64,000 bases of DNA from Pararoseomonas baculiformis (GTDB taxonomy: Bacteria; Pseudomonadota; Alphaproteobacteria; Acetobacterales; Acetobacteraceae): the NCBI RefSeq assembly GCF_017813395.1, contig NZ_JAGIZB010000001.1, positions 372,001 to 436,000 on the forward strand, read 5' to 3'. Below the pieces are notes generated by a model. That model was not told the origin of the DNA and did no database searches. It was given only the letters and a program-made list of their open reading frames with translations. Made by a program: the position numbers and the translations under genes. Shown in pieces: positions 43,598-52,258 of this stretch. Each line of letters starts with the position of its first letter. Position 1 is the stretch's first letter.

Positions 43598-44554
43598 TCA
43601 GGCAGCCTGGCGGAAGGCGTCCAGGCTGCCGGCATGGATCAGCTCGCTCGGCAGCTGGTGGCCGACGATGGCTTCCGCCATGCGCCCGACCTCGATCAGC
43701 GCATCGAGATCCACCCCGGTCTCGATGCCCATCTCGTGGCAGAGCAGCACCAGCTCCTCCGAGCAGATATTGCCTGCCGCCCCCTTCTGCCCGGCGAAGG
43801 GGCAGCCGCCCAGGCCGCCGACGGTTGCATCGAACCGGTCGATGCCCATCTTCAGCGCGGCATGAGCATTGGCGACCGCGAGGCCCCTGGTGTCGTGCAG
43901 GTGCAGCGTGATGTTCTTCTCGGGCCAGCGTGCGCGCACCTCGCCGATCACGCGCTCGATCCGCCCCGGCATGGCCCAGCCCATCGTGTCCGCCAGCGAG
44001 AAATCGGTGATCTCGGCCCCGGCCTCGGCGGCGATGGCGAGGCCATCCTCCAGCGTGCTGATCACCTGCGCGGGCGTGATGTCGCCCTGGTAGTTGCAGC
44101 CGAAGGCCGCCATCACGCCGATGCGGCGGACCGGCACGCCATGGGAGAGGTGGAGCGCGGTCTGCTTGCGCATGGCCGCGAGGTTCTCGGCATGGGTACG
44201 GTTGAGGTTTTTCTTCGTGAAGCCCTCGGACGCCGTCAGCGAGATAGATCCGGCGATGGTGAGCTTGTCGCGGAAGGCCAGCGCGCGGTTCAGGCCGCTC
44301 TCATTGAACCACAGCGCGGTGTAGCGCACACCCGGCTTCGCCCTGAAGCCGGCAACCGTATCCTCGGCGTCGGCCCAGCCCGGCACCACCTTCGGGCTGA
44401 CGAAGGAGCAGACCTGGATGTGGTCGAGCCCGGTCTCGGCCAGCGCCTCGATCAGGCGGATCTTGTCGGCGGTCGCGATCGGCCCCGGCTCGATCTGGAA
44501 GCCCTCGCGCGGTCCCTCCTCCTGGATGTGAACGCGCTTCGGAAGGTCGGACAT
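43598..44554 (-). CDS. Hydroxymethylglutaryl-CoA lyase-like enzyme
   Basis: A 318-residue HMGL-like TIM barrel. The signature GGLGGCPFAGQKGAAGN gives the catalytic Cys251, and LHLHDTRGLAVANA supplies metal-binding histidines. The opening reads GPREGFQ where classical HMG-CoA lyases have PRDGLQ, so the metal-ligand Asp is Glu17. Members cleave HMG-CoA or related 3-hydroxy-3-methyl acyl-CoAs to acetyl-CoA plus a keto acid, and the Glu hints at a different substrate. I start at ATG 44554 (MSDLPKRVHIQEEGP). It is divergent from a Bug gene, with an IclR-type site between them. Confidence 0.88.
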   Translation of the reverse strand: MSDLPKRVHIQEEGPREGFQIEPGPIATADKIRLIEALAETGLDHIQVCSFVSPKVVPGWADAEDTVAGFRAKPGVRYTALWFNESGLNRALAFRDKLTIAGSISLTASEGFTKKNLNRTHAENLAAMRKQTALHLSHGVPVRRIGVMAAFGCNYQGDITPAQVISTLEDGLAIAAEAGAEITDFSLADTMGWAMPGRIERVIGEVRARWPEKNITLHLHDTRGLAVANAHAALKMGIDRFDATVGGLGGCPFAGQKGAAGNICSEELVLLCHEMGIETGVDLDALIEVGRMAEAIVGHQLPSELIHAGSLDAFRQAA

Positions 44555-44690
44555 GGAAGTGTTCCCCGTGTTCTTGCGCCGCATGCCTGGAGCCGGTGAC
44601 GCGGCAGGATCCGCCCTGATGCCGGAACGGGCCGCGCAAGGCCATTGAACACTCCGCACCAAACAAGGCAATCTGAATTTCAAACAGCCT

Positions 44691-44705
44691 ACTCGTCCCG
44701 CGAAT
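44691..44705. promoter_or_regulatory. IclR-type operator, site 2
   Basis: ACTCGT-CCC-GCGAAT, 10 of 12 arm positions matching site 1, in the 217 bp between the divergent HMGL-like and Bug genes. It is the weakest left arm of the set, but the right arm is perfect. Confidence 0.5.
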
Positions 44706-44771
44706 GAAAGCGGGCGGGAGACGCCGAAGCATCCATCGAAGGATGCGCGGCCATCAGGAGAGGACGCCCTC

Positions 44772-45749
44772 ATGCTCAACCGACGCAACCTCGTGGCCCT
44801 GGCGGGCCTCGCCGGCCTGGGACATGCCGCAGGAGCCCAGGCGCAGGCGGAGGCCTTCCCCAACCGCCCGATCCGTCTTGTCGTGCCCTACACGCCCGGT
44901 GGTTCGGTGGATCTGATGGCGCGGGCCTTCGGGACGCGCTTCTCGCAGGTCACGGGGCAGCCGACGGTGGTGGAGAACCGGCCAGGCGCTTCCACCATGC
45001 TCGCCACGGAGTATGTCGCGCGCGCGACGCCCGATGGATACACGGTCCTGTCCGGCGGCACGCAGCTCGCGCTGATGCCGCATCTGGGAACACGTACCCC
45101 CTATGACCCGGACCGCGACATCGTTCCCGTGGCGGTGCTCACCATCGTGCCCTATCTGCTCGTGGTGAACCCCTCGCTTCCTGTGCGCACCGTGAAGGAG
45201 CTGATCGCCTATGCGAAGCAGCGGCCGGGGGAACTGAACTACGCCTCCTTCGGCGTGGGCGGCGCCGGGCACCTGGCGGCCGAGATGTTCAACATGCTGA
45301 CCGGCGTCGAAAGCGTGCATATCCCCTATAACGGCACGGCCCCCGGGCTGAACGACGTGATGGGCGGGCGCGTGGCCATGAGCTTCTGCACCATCCCGCC
45401 CGCCATCCCCGCCATCGAGGCCGGGCGCCTGCGCCCCCTTGGCCTGACGGGAACGCAGCATCTTTCCGCGCTGCCCGGCGTGCCCACCATCGAGGAAGCC
45501 GGCGTGCCGGGCTATGAATGCGTGAGCATGAACGTGATGTTCGCGCCAAGCGGCGTGCCGGCGGACCGCCTGCAGCGCCTGAACGAGGCCGTGACGACGG
45601 CGCTGCGCGAGCCCGAACTGCGGAAGCTGCTGGAGGAGCAGGGATTCGTTCCCGCCGAGCCGATGAACCCGGCCCAGACCAAGGTCAGCTTCGACACCTC
45701 GGTCGCGAAGCTAGTCCAGATTATCAAGAAGGCCAATATCCGCACCTGA
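44772..45749 (+). CDS. Bug/TctC family solute-binding protein (44.8 kb)
   Basis: A 325-residue receptor with leader MLNRRNLVALAGLAG ending AQAQ. Mature landmarks are IRLVVPYTPGGSVDLMARAF, VVENRPGASTMLATE, and VHIPYNGTAPGLNDVMGG, where the usual Tyr-Arg-Gly is Tyr-Asn-Gly. The lost Arg in the ligand loop suggests a ligand unlike that of the sister proteins. SD AGGAGAGG precedes ATG 44772. It is a one-gene unit between an IclR-type site and a strong convergent hairpin. Confidence 0.89.
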   Translation: MLNRRNLVALAGLAGLGHAAGAQAQAEAFPNRPIRLVVPYTPGGSVDLMARAFGTRFSQVTGQPTVVENRPGASTMLATEYVARATPDGYTVLSGGTQLALMPHLGTRTPYDPDRDIVPVAVLTIVPYLLVVNPSLPVRTVKELIAYAKQRPGELNYASFGVGGAGHLAAEMFNMLTGVESVHIPYNGTAPGLNDVMGGRVAMSFCTIPPAIPAIEAGRLRPLGLTGTQHLSALPGVPTIEEAGVPGYECVSMNVMFAPSGVPADRLQRLNEAVTTALREPELRKLLEEQGFVPAEPMNPAQTKVSFDTSVAKLVQIIKKANIRT

Positions 45750-45762
45750 CGCGGAACACGCG

Positions 45763-45794
45763 CCGCGGGGCCGGCCTGTGCGCCGGCCCCGCGG
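45763..45794. terminator. Convergent-junction hairpin (13 bp stem)
   Basis: CCGCGGGGCCGGC-CTGTGC-GCCGGCCCCGCGG, a perfect 13 bp GC stem between the Bug gene and an acyl-CoA dehydrogenase gene that converge. It is the strongest such structure in the window. Confidence 0.7.
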
Positions 45795-45802
45795 AAAGCG
45801 GT

Positions 45803-47008
45803 TCAGGCCACGCGCCGCTCGGGCTCCGCGGCCACCGGCTCCACCGGAACGGGCTGGCCGAGAACGACATGGCCGGGGCGGTCGATCAGCGCTTCCGCGA
45901 TCCGTGCGCGATGCTCATAGGTCGTGCCGAGCCGCATGCCCCAGGCGGCCACGCGCCGGTACCAAAGGTGCAGGTCCAGATCCATCATGAAGCCGATGCC
46001 GCCATGGATGATCTGCGCGTTGCGCGCCGAGGCCAGGCACTTCTCGTTGCAGAAGGCCTTTGCCTGCGACACCTCGACGCTGTGCGGCAGCCCCTCATCC
46101 ATGCGCCACAGCGCCTCACAGGTGAGTAGCTCGCCGCCATCGATCCAGATGACCATGTCGGCGCACATATGCTGGATGGACTGGAAGGCACCGATCGGCT
46201 GGCCGAAGGCCTCGCGCATCTTGGCATAATCGATCGCCAGCTCGGCATCCTTTCGCGCGGCGCCCAGCATCTGGGCGCAGAGCAGGGCCGTCGCCCTGTC
46301 CAGCATGCGCTCGACGATCGGCCATGCCTCGTCCGCGCGCCCGATCATGTTCGCGGCGGGAACACGGACCTGGTTGAAAAGGACCTCGCTCTGCTTGTCC
46401 TTGGCCGTCGTCACGAGCGGCGTCTGCGAGATGCCGTCGGACTTCGTATCCACGATGAAAAGCGATAGCCCCGCGTTGCTGCCGCGCGCCGGCGCCGTGC
46501 GGCAGACGACGAGGCACTTGTCCGCGGCGACGAAGTTGTCCACGAACATCTTGCGGCCCGAGAGGACATAGTCCCCCCCCTCGGCAGTGGCGGTCATCGT
46601 GACCGCTTCCGGCCGTGCACGCGGATCCTCCTCGGCGAAGGCCCAGGTCAGCACCTGCTCCCCGGCCACCACCGCGGGCAGGATGGCCTCGCATTGCGCC
46701 CTGGTGCCGGCCTCGGCGATCGTCAGCGCGGCCACGCAGGTGCTGTGCAGCGGAAGCGGCGCGACGGCGCGGCCGACCTCCTGCAGGATCAGGCCGAGAT
46801 AGACCAGCGGCATTTCGGAACCGCCATAGGCCTCGGGAAGCGAGATTCCCTGCCAGCCCAGCTCCGCCGCCTTGCGCCAGAGGTCGGGGGGATAGCCGAG
46901 CGGGTCGGCCTCCATGGCACGCACGAGCTGCGGCGGGCATTCCCCGTCCAGGAAGCTTCGCGCCGATGTGCGCACCATTTCCTGTTCGTCGGTCAGCAGG
47001 ACATCCAT
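45803..47008 (-). CDS. Acyl-CoA dehydrogenase family protein (second of pair)
   Basis: A 401-residue flavoprotein with the acyl-CoA dehydrogenase fold. It has a helical N-terminus (LLTDEQEMVRTSARSFLDGE), a middle beta domain with TWAFAEEDPRARPEAVTM and SGRKMFVDNFVAADKC, and a C-terminal helical domain with REAFGQPIGAFQSIQHMCAD and IIHGGIGFMMDLDLHLWYRR. The C-terminus is longer and Pro/Val-rich. It follows the other dehydrogenase gene by 40 bp and is probably its heteromeric partner, as in many paired actinobacterial and alphaproteobacterial dehydrogenases. Substrate unknown. Confidence 0.88.
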   Translation of the reverse strand: MDVLLTDEQEMVRTSARSFLDGECPPQLVRAMEADPLGYPPDLWRKAAELGWQGISLPEAYGGSEMPLVYLGLILQEVGRAVAPLPLHSTCVAALTIAEAGTRAQCEAILPAVVAGEQVLTWAFAEEDPRARPEAVTMTATAEGGDYVLSGRKMFVDNFVAADKCLVVCRTAPARGSNAGLSLFIVDTKSDGISQTPLVTTAKDKQSEVLFNQVRVPAANMIGRADEAWPIVERMLDRATALLCAQMLGAARKDAELAIDYAKMREAFGQPIGAFQSIQHMCADMVIWIDGGELLTCEALWRMDEGLPHSVEVSQAKAFCNEKCLASARNAQIIHGGIGFMMDLDLHLWYRRVAAWGMRLGTTYEHRARIAEALIDRPGHVVLGQPVPVEPVAAEPERRVA

Positions 47009-47048
47009 GTCAGTGGTCCATCATCCCGTTCTGTCTGGGGCGGTGCGT

Positions 47049-48290
47049 CTAGTTGCCCGCGGCCTTCTGCCGGCGCGGGCCCGGCATGCCGAGGCCGCGG
47101 CGCGCCACCTGGTCCCGCATGATCTGGACGCCGCCATGATTGACGCCCGACTGGAAGGCACCGAGGACGTTATGCGCGAAGACGCCCTCCTCCACCGCAT
47201 GCGGGGAGCCCCTGAGAAGCTGCGCATAGGGCCCGAGCATCTGCGTGATGGCTTCCGTGGTGCGCACGCCGTGCTCCGGCGCCCACACCTTCTCCGCCGC
47301 GCCCTCATAGCTGAAATCGCGGCCGCGCTGGACGATGGACATGCTGCGCATCGTCATCAGGCGGCAAACCTGCGCCTCGGTCCAGAGCTCCGCCACCTTG
47401 TCGCGGATCGCGGGGTTGTCGGCATACCCCTCGAGCCTCGTCTCCTTGAGCCAGTTGACGATATCCTCGTCCCGCCGGACGGACATGACGTAGCGGAAGG
47501 CGCCGACCCGATCGAGGTTCAGCCCGTCCGCCGCCACCTTCCAGCCCTTGTTCTCCCCGCCCAGCAGCGTGCTCTCATGCACGCGCACATTGTCGAAGAA
47601 GGTCTCGTTCGTCCGCGCCTCGCCATAGGTTGTGCCCAGCGGCGCGCGGGGATTGTTCTGGATGGACCAGAGCGGGCGCACGGTCACGCCCGGCGTGTCC
47701 AGCGGGAAAATGAAGATGGACAGGCCCTCGCGCTTCGGCAGCGTGGGGTCGGTGCGCGCCATCAGGTAGATATGCGTCGAGAGATGGCCCGAGGTTGTGT
47801 AGATCTTCTGGCCGTTGATCACGAAATGGTCGCCATCCCGTGTCGCGCGGCAGCGGAGGCCGGCGAGGTCCGCGCCCGCCTGCGGCTCGGTAAAGCCAAG
47901 GGCGAAGGTGATCTCGCGGCTGATGAGCCGGGGGATGTAGTAGCGCTTCTGCTCCTCGGTGCCGGCGGCCATGATCGCCGGCGCGCCGCTGCCGCTGAGG
48001 CTGATGTTGAGGCCGACCCGCATGAAGGCCTCCTCGACGATGTACTGGCTGATGCGGTCGCCGCCCTGGCCGCCATATTCCTTCGGATAGGCGATGCCGA
48101 GCCAGCCGCGGTCAAGAAGCTTGCGGTAGAGTTCCCGCATATGGGAGCCGAAGGGGTCGCCCGTTCCCCCGCGCATCACGTCGTCCTGCGCTTCCTTGTC
48201 CCGGAGCACATCGGGCGTGACATGCTCCTGCACGAAGGCCTCGACCTGCCTCCGCAGTTCTTCCTGTTCAGGCGTGTATCCGAAGTTCAT
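47049..48290 (-). CDS. Acyl-CoA dehydrogenase family protein (first of pair)
   Basis: A 413-residue acyl-CoA dehydrogenase. It has FGYTPEQEELRRQVEAFVQE, WLGIAYPKEYGGQGGDR, FALGFTEPQAGADLAGLRCR (the FAD/substrate strand) and VINGQKIYTTSGHLSTHIYL, with ENKGWKVAADGLNLDRVG further on. It is close to the large-subunit type of paired dehydrogenases for branched or cyclic acyl-CoAs. It is the first gene after an IclR-type site at 48355 and about 65 bp separates them, so this pair can be switched on apart from the upstream MaoC genes. Confidence 0.9.
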   Translation of the reverse strand: MNFGYTPEQEELRRQVEAFVQEHVTPDVLRDKEAQDDVMRGGTGDPFGSHMRELYRKLLDRGWLGIAYPKEYGGQGGDRISQYIVEEAFMRVGLNISLSGSGAPAIMAAGTEEQKRYYIPRLISREITFALGFTEPQAGADLAGLRCRATRDGDHFVINGQKIYTTSGHLSTHIYLMARTDPTLPKREGLSIFIFPLDTPGVTVRPLWSIQNNPRAPLGTTYGEARTNETFFDNVRVHESTLLGGENKGWKVAADGLNLDRVGAFRYVMSVRRDEDIVNWLKETRLEGYADNPAIRDKVAELWTEAQVCRLMTMRSMSIVQRGRDFSYEGAAEKVWAPEHGVRTTEAITQMLGPYAQLLRGSPHAVEEGVFAHNVLGAFQSGVNHGGVQIMRDQVARRGLGMPGPRRQKAAGN

Positions 48291-48354
48291 GGCATTTCCC
48301 GCTATGGGAGGTCAGGAGGCCTGGCCCTCGTTGCGCACCGGCCTTGCCGCCGTT

Positions 48355-48369
48355 ATTCGCAGAGCGACT
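48355..48369. promoter_or_regulatory. IclR-type operator, site 3
   Basis: ATTCGC-AGA-GCGACT, 11 of 12 arm positions as in site 1, in the gap before the acyl-CoA dehydrogenase pair. Confidence 0.6.
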
Positions 48370-48447
48370 GCTCTATTCTTGGCATCACGGTAGGCGCGCG
48401 GGTCCTGGCCGGTCAAGGAATTCACCGGTTCCTGGGATCCGGCGGCC

Positions 48448-48927
48448 TCAACCGGATGTGGGGGGCACGAAGGGATAGGGAACGGCCGGGCGCCCCCGAT
48501 AGGGCAGGGCGACCACGGCGGAACCCGGCGTGGATTCAACGCCGTTCTCGTTGGTGATGCCGACGTCAAGCTCGACCAGCCCGTAATCCGGCGTTTCCTG
48601 CTTGCCTGTCACCTTCGCCCAGATGGAGAGCCTTTCGCCGGCGAGGTTCATCGCCCGGAACTGGAACCGGACCTTCCAGGCCCAGCCCTCGCGCCCCGCC
48701 CATTCCTTCAGGAGCTGCGCGATGAACTGCTGCTTGAGCGAACCGTTGATGAGCAGGCCCGGAAGCTTGTCATGCCCCGTCGCGAAGGGCTGGTCGTAAT
48801 GGATCTTGTGCCAGTTCTCCATCGCGGCGGACCAGCGCATCAGATGCGGCGTGGTGAGGGGCCCCTTGCCGAGCGGGGCGACCATGTCCCCGATGGAGAC
48901 GTCCTCGAAATCCAGTCTCTCGCGCAT
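48448..48927 (-). CDS. MaoC-type hotdog hydratase, C-terminal-half type
   Basis: A 159-residue hotdog protein of the MaoC/acyl dehydratase group. The hydratase motif region is WSAAMENWHKIHYDQPFAT. The His of the active site is kept, but the Asp expected in the GDxNPxH core is Glu or Asn. GLLINGSLKQQFIAQLL is the helix over the pocket, and FRAMNLAGERL begins the last strands. I use ATG 48927; a GTG at 48936 overlaps the preceding stop in GTGA. With the gene just upstream it should form a two-chain enoyl-CoA hydratase. It lies upstream of operator site 3. Confidence 0.8.
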   Translation of the reverse strand: MRERLDFEDVSIGDMVAPLGKGPLTTPHLMRWSAAMENWHKIHYDQPFATGHDKLPGLLINGSLKQQFIAQLLKEWAGREGWAWKVRFQFRAMNLAGERLSIWAKVTGKQETPDYGLVELDVGITNENGVESTPGSAVVALPYRGRPAVPYPFVPPTSG

Positions 48928-48932
48928 GCTGC

Positions 48933-49451
48933 TCACCGCCGGATGATGGTCTTGCGCGCGCGCAGCAGCAGCTGGCCCGCCTCGGTCGTGAATTCGGTTT
49001 CGATGATCACGAGAAGCATCGGGCCTGACCGCGTCTCCTTCTCCTGGATATCGGCATACCGGGACTTTTGGAGCACGCGCTCGCCATGCCGCGCATAGGC
49101 GAAGAACTCCACCTCCGCCCCGCCGTTCAGCAGCGCGAGGCCGTGCAGCGGAAGCTCGGGCAACCCGTTGCCCACGCCCATGACGATGCCATCGAAGTCA
49201 GGATCATGCGCGCGTTCGGTCAGCACGTCCGGTGCGCCGAAGGGGGTGCGGAACATGAAGGAGGGATAGAGGGGCGGGGCAACCGCGCCGCCGTAGCGCG
49301 CGCCCGCCTCGGCCGACGCATAGGCAGGGTCGGGGTCCATGATGGCCTGGGCGTAGCGGCGCACCGCGCCGGGCTCTATGGCGTCGCAGGCCAGGAAGGG
49401 CTCGCCCTCCCGCCCGATATAGGCTCGCACCTCGTCCGTCAGCAGCGGCAT
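48933..49451 (-). CDS. FAS1-like (MaoC N-terminal-type) dehydratase subunit
   Basis: A 172-residue hotdog protein of the N-terminal MaoC type, the non-catalytic half of two-chain (R)-hydratases such as mesaconyl-CoA hydratases and steroid side-chain hydratases. It reads YAQAIMDPDPAYASAEAGA at the usual place, then APPLYPSFMFRTPFG, LNGGAEVEFFAYARHGERV and SRYADIQEKETRSGPMLLVI. It abuts the partner gene: the stop at 48933 lies 5 bp before the partner ATG. It follows the CoA-transferase gene by 37 bp, matching an activate-then-hydrate order. Confidence 0.84.
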   Translation of the reverse strand: MPLLTDEVRAYIGREGEPFLACDAIEPGAVRRYAQAIMDPDPAYASAEAGARYGGAVAPPLYPSFMFRTPFGAPDVLTERAHDPDFDGIVMGVGNGLPELPLHGLALLNGGAEVEFFAYARHGERVLQKSRYADIQEKETRSGPMLLVIIETEFTTEAGQLLLRARKTIIRR

Positions 49452-49488
49452 TCCGGATCCATCCTCCCGTTCATTCCCGCCCTGGCGC

Positions 49489-50724
49489 CTATCCGGCCTG
49501 CCGGGGCAGGTCGCCCTCGCGCCAGCCTTCGTCGAGGCCGATCACGCCACGCGATGCCAGCGCCTCGATCTCCGCCTCGGCATAGCCGACCGCACGCATG
49601 ACCTCGGCCGTGTGCTGGCCAAGCCGCGGCGGCGGGAGGGCTATCGCAGCCGGCGTCTCGCTGAGCTTCACCGGCAGCCCCGCCATCCGCATGGCGCCGA
49701 GGCCGGGCAGGTCGATTTCCGCCACCATCTCGCGGGCCGCTACCTGTTCCTCGGCCACCACCTTGTCCAGGCGGTTGATCGGGCAGCACGGAACCTCGTT
49801 CGCCTTCAGCAGGACTTCCCACTGCGCGACGGGCTTCGTCGCCACAACGCCGCCGATCAGCCCGATCAGCTCGGCCCGGTTGGCAACCCGGCGCGCCGCA
49901 TCGCTGAAGCGCGGGTCATCCACCCATTCCGGCCGCTCCAGCGCCGCGCAGAGGCCGCGCCACATGCGCTGGTTGAAGGCGGAGATGACGATCCAGTCGT
50001 CAGCCGCCTTGAAGGCCCGGTAGGTCGGGCTGGTGAGGGCGCCGCTGCCGCTCGGGCCCGGCACCTCGCCGGAGGCGAAATAGCGTGTCACGAAATGCGC
50101 GAGCATCGACATCTGGCCTTCGAGCAGCGAGGTGTCCACGCGCTGCCCACGCCCGGTCCGGTGCCGCGCCTCCAGGGCCATCATCACGCCGATCGTGCCG
50201 AGCATCCCGGCACCGATATCCGCCACCGACATGCCCATCTTCACCGGGCCGCCGCCTTCCTCCCCGGTGATGCTCATGCCGCCCGCATAGGCCTGCATGA
50301 AAAGATCGTTCGCCGGCTCCGCAGCCCGCGGACCGCTCGCGCCGAAGCCGCTGATGGAGCAGTAGATGAGGCGCGGATTCTCGGCCTGCAGGCTTTCCCA
50401 GTCCAGGCCGGCGCGGGCCAGGGCGCCGATGCGGTAATTGTCCACCAGGATATCGGCGCCCGCGATCAGCCGGCGCGCGACGGCGGCGCCCTCGGCGGAT
50501 TTGAGGTCCAGCGCGACACTGCGCTTGTTGCGGTTCGCCGAGCCGAAATAATAGCCCATGGCGCCGGAGAAATGCGGCGGCCAGGAGCGGCTGTCATCGC
50601 CCGCGCCCACGCGCTCGATCTTCACCACCTCCGCACCGAAGTCGCCCAGCGTCATGGCGCAGAAAGGGCCGGCCATGGCGACGCCGACCTCGATCACGCG
50701 AAGTCCGGCCAGCGGCCCGCTCAT
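49489..50724 (-). CDS. CaiB/BaiF family CoA-transferase (49.5 kb)
   Basis: A 411-residue class III CoA-transferase. It has [20 protein letters not shown] with [50 protein letters not shown] and Asp169 in [15 protein letters not shown], the exact family position of the catalytic aspartate. It differs clearly from the copy at 41 kb, so the two probably act on different acids or form different steps. It heads the unit CoA-transferase/MaoC-N/MaoC-C, and operator site 4 lies about 92 bp upstream. Confidence 0.91.
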   Translation of the reverse strand: MSGPLAGLRVIEVGVAMAGPFCAMTLGDFGAEVVKIERVGAGDDSRSWPPHFSGAMGYYFGSANRNKRSVALDLKSAEGAAVARRLIAGADILVDNYRIGALARAGLDWESLQAENPRLIYCSISGFGASGPRAAEPANDLFMQAYAGGMSITGEEGGGPVKMGMSVADIGAGMLGTIGVMMALEARHRTGRGQRVDTSLLEGQMSMLAHFVTRYFASGEVPGPSGSGALTSPTYRAFKAADDWIVISAFNQRMWRGLCAALERPEWVDDPRFSDAARRVANRAELIGLIGGVVATKPVAQWEVLLKANEVPCCPINRLDKVVAEEQVAAREMVAEIDLPGLGAMRMAGLPVKLSETPAAIALPPPRLGQHTAEVMRAVGYAEAEIEALASRGVIGLDEGWREGDLPRQAG

Positions 50725-50815
50725 CGGAAACGCCGCAGGATGCAGGTCGCGGGCAGCCTTTGCTGGAACAAGCTCTTCTCCCGGTGCCAGGGCCGCCGCG
50801 CCGGCAACCCGCTTT

Positions 50816-50830
50816 ATTCTCTGTGCGAGT
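50816..50830. promoter_or_regulatory. IclR-type operator, site 4
   Basis: ATTCTC-TGT-GCGAGT, 10 of 12 arm positions as in site 1; each arm has one substitution. It overlaps a second inverted repeat, TGCGAG-N7-CTCGCA (50824-50842), and lies in an AT-richer patch upstream of the CoA-transferase gene. Confidence 0.5.
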
Positions 50831-50896
50831 TATTCTCTCGCATATCGAAAAGGTTATAAGCGGATCGCCGGCCTGTAAACCGCAAAGCGCCGCAGG

Positions 50897-52258
50897 TCAG
50901 GCAGCGCGGGCCAGTTCCTTCGCCGCGCCCAGGGATGCGATGCCGTTCAGCCTTTCGAACAGCGCCTCCGCGCGCGCGCCCTCGCCGGCGGCAGCCAGGC
51001 AGTCCATGAACTTCGCCCGCAGCTCGGCATCGCTCAACGGAAGTGTCGCGTGCCCGCGGGCCCGGCGCACGGATTCCTCGATCTGCTCGCCGCTGCGTAG
51101 CCGGACGCGAACAACATCCGCTGGAGCGTAGCCGGGCAGGTTGGGATCCGCCTCGTCGGTTGGGATGACGGTGACGCGCCGCATGAGGGCCTGCACATCG
51201 GGGCGCTGCACGAAACCGTCGGACAGTTCCACCAGCCCGACCTTCCCGGCGATCAGCGCGCAGGCCATGTCGAACTGCGCGCTGAACTTCGCCTCCAGCC
51301 CGGTCTGGGGCAGCGCGTTGCGCAGCACGGCGGCATGGGCGCGGCTGATCACCACCTCGATCGCCTCCACGTCCTCCGCCCGGATCGGGCGGCGGGCGAC
51401 AAGCGCCAGCATCGCGTCCGTCGCGCGGTGGCCGCAGTAGCAGATCGGGAACTTCTTGATGCTCAGCCCGTGCTCAAGGATCCGGAACTCGCTCCCGAAG
51501 CCCGGGTTCGGGCCATCGAGATTCAGCGTGCGGCCACGCGGCGAGATGGCATAGAGGAAGCCGCGCGGATGCTCGATGGCGTCGAGCGAGGCCGTCATCC
51601 CGGCCCCGGCCAGGCGCGCAGCCATCACGCCCGCATGGGCCGACCGCCCGGCATGGAAGGGCTTGGTCATCGTGCCGAAATTGGCACCCAGCCCGGCGCT
51701 CTGGGAGGCGCCCAGCGCGATGGCCTGCGCGGCCGTATCCGCATCCAGCCCGCGAAGCCGGGCGCAGGCGGCGGCGGCACCGACCGCGCCGAACACACCT
51801 GTCGGGTGCCAGCCCTTTTCGTGATGGTAATCCTGGTCATGCGCGGTCAGCTCCGCCCACACCTCGTATCCGGCCACATAGGCCGCGACCATCTCGGCAC
51901 CTGTCGCGCCGAGCGCCTCCCCCTCGGCCAGGATCGCGGGCACCAGCACGGTGCTGGGATGGCCGCGCAGCGCGACGTCATCATAGTCGAGCGCATGGGC
52001 GGCCGTGCCGTTGATCCAGGCCGCCTCCGGGGCTGGCGCGCGCAGCGGGCCGAAGGTGAGGGCCGCCTCGCCCTTCGGCCCGGCCACGCCGAGCGTGTCG
52101 CGAAGGATGCCGACCACCGGTTCGTCGCGGCCGGCGATCATCACGCCCACGCAATCCACGAAACCGGTGCGCGCGACCGACGCCGCCTCCGCCGGGATGG
52201 CCTCGGGCCGCAAGCCGCTGACGAAGGCGCCGAGCGCCCGGGTGATGGAGCCGCTCAT
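50897..52258 (-). CDS. MmgE/PrpD family protein (minus-strand copy)
   Basis: A 453-residue member of the MmgE/PrpD family (2-methylcitrate dehydratase, cis-aconitate decarboxylase and relatives). Landmarks are FVDCVGVMIAGRDEPVV, WINGTAAHALDYDDVALRGH, where the His-Asp-Asp belongs to the active site, KGWHPTGVFGAVGAAAACAR and KKFPICYCGHRATDAML. Members act on tricarboxylates and related acids, with or without a CoA group. Start ATG 52258 is set by the family N-terminus (SITRALGAFV). A paralogue of nearly the same length (454) is encoded divergently; both flank operator site 5. Confidence 0.89.
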   Translation of the reverse strand: MSGSITRALGAFVSGLRPEAIPAEAASVARTGFVDCVGVMIAGRDEPVVGILRDTLGVAGPKGEAALTFGPLRAPAPEAAWINGTAAHALDYDDVALRGHPSTVLVPAILAEGEALGATGAEMVAAYVAGYEVWAELTAHDQDYHHEKGWHPTGVFGAVGAAAACARLRGLDADTAAQAIALGASQSAGLGANFGTMTKPFHAGRSAHAGVMAARLAGAGMTASLDAIEHPRGFLYAISPRGRTLNLDGPNPGFGSEFRILEHGLSIKKFPICYCGHRATDAMLALVARRPIRAEDVEAIEVVISRAHAAVLRNALPQTGLEAKFSAQFDMACALIAGKVGLVELSDGFVQRPDVQALMRRVTVIPTDEADPNLPGYAPADVVRVRLRSGEQIEESVRRARGHATLPLSDAELRAKFMDCLAAAGEGARAEALFERLNGIASLGAAKELARAA

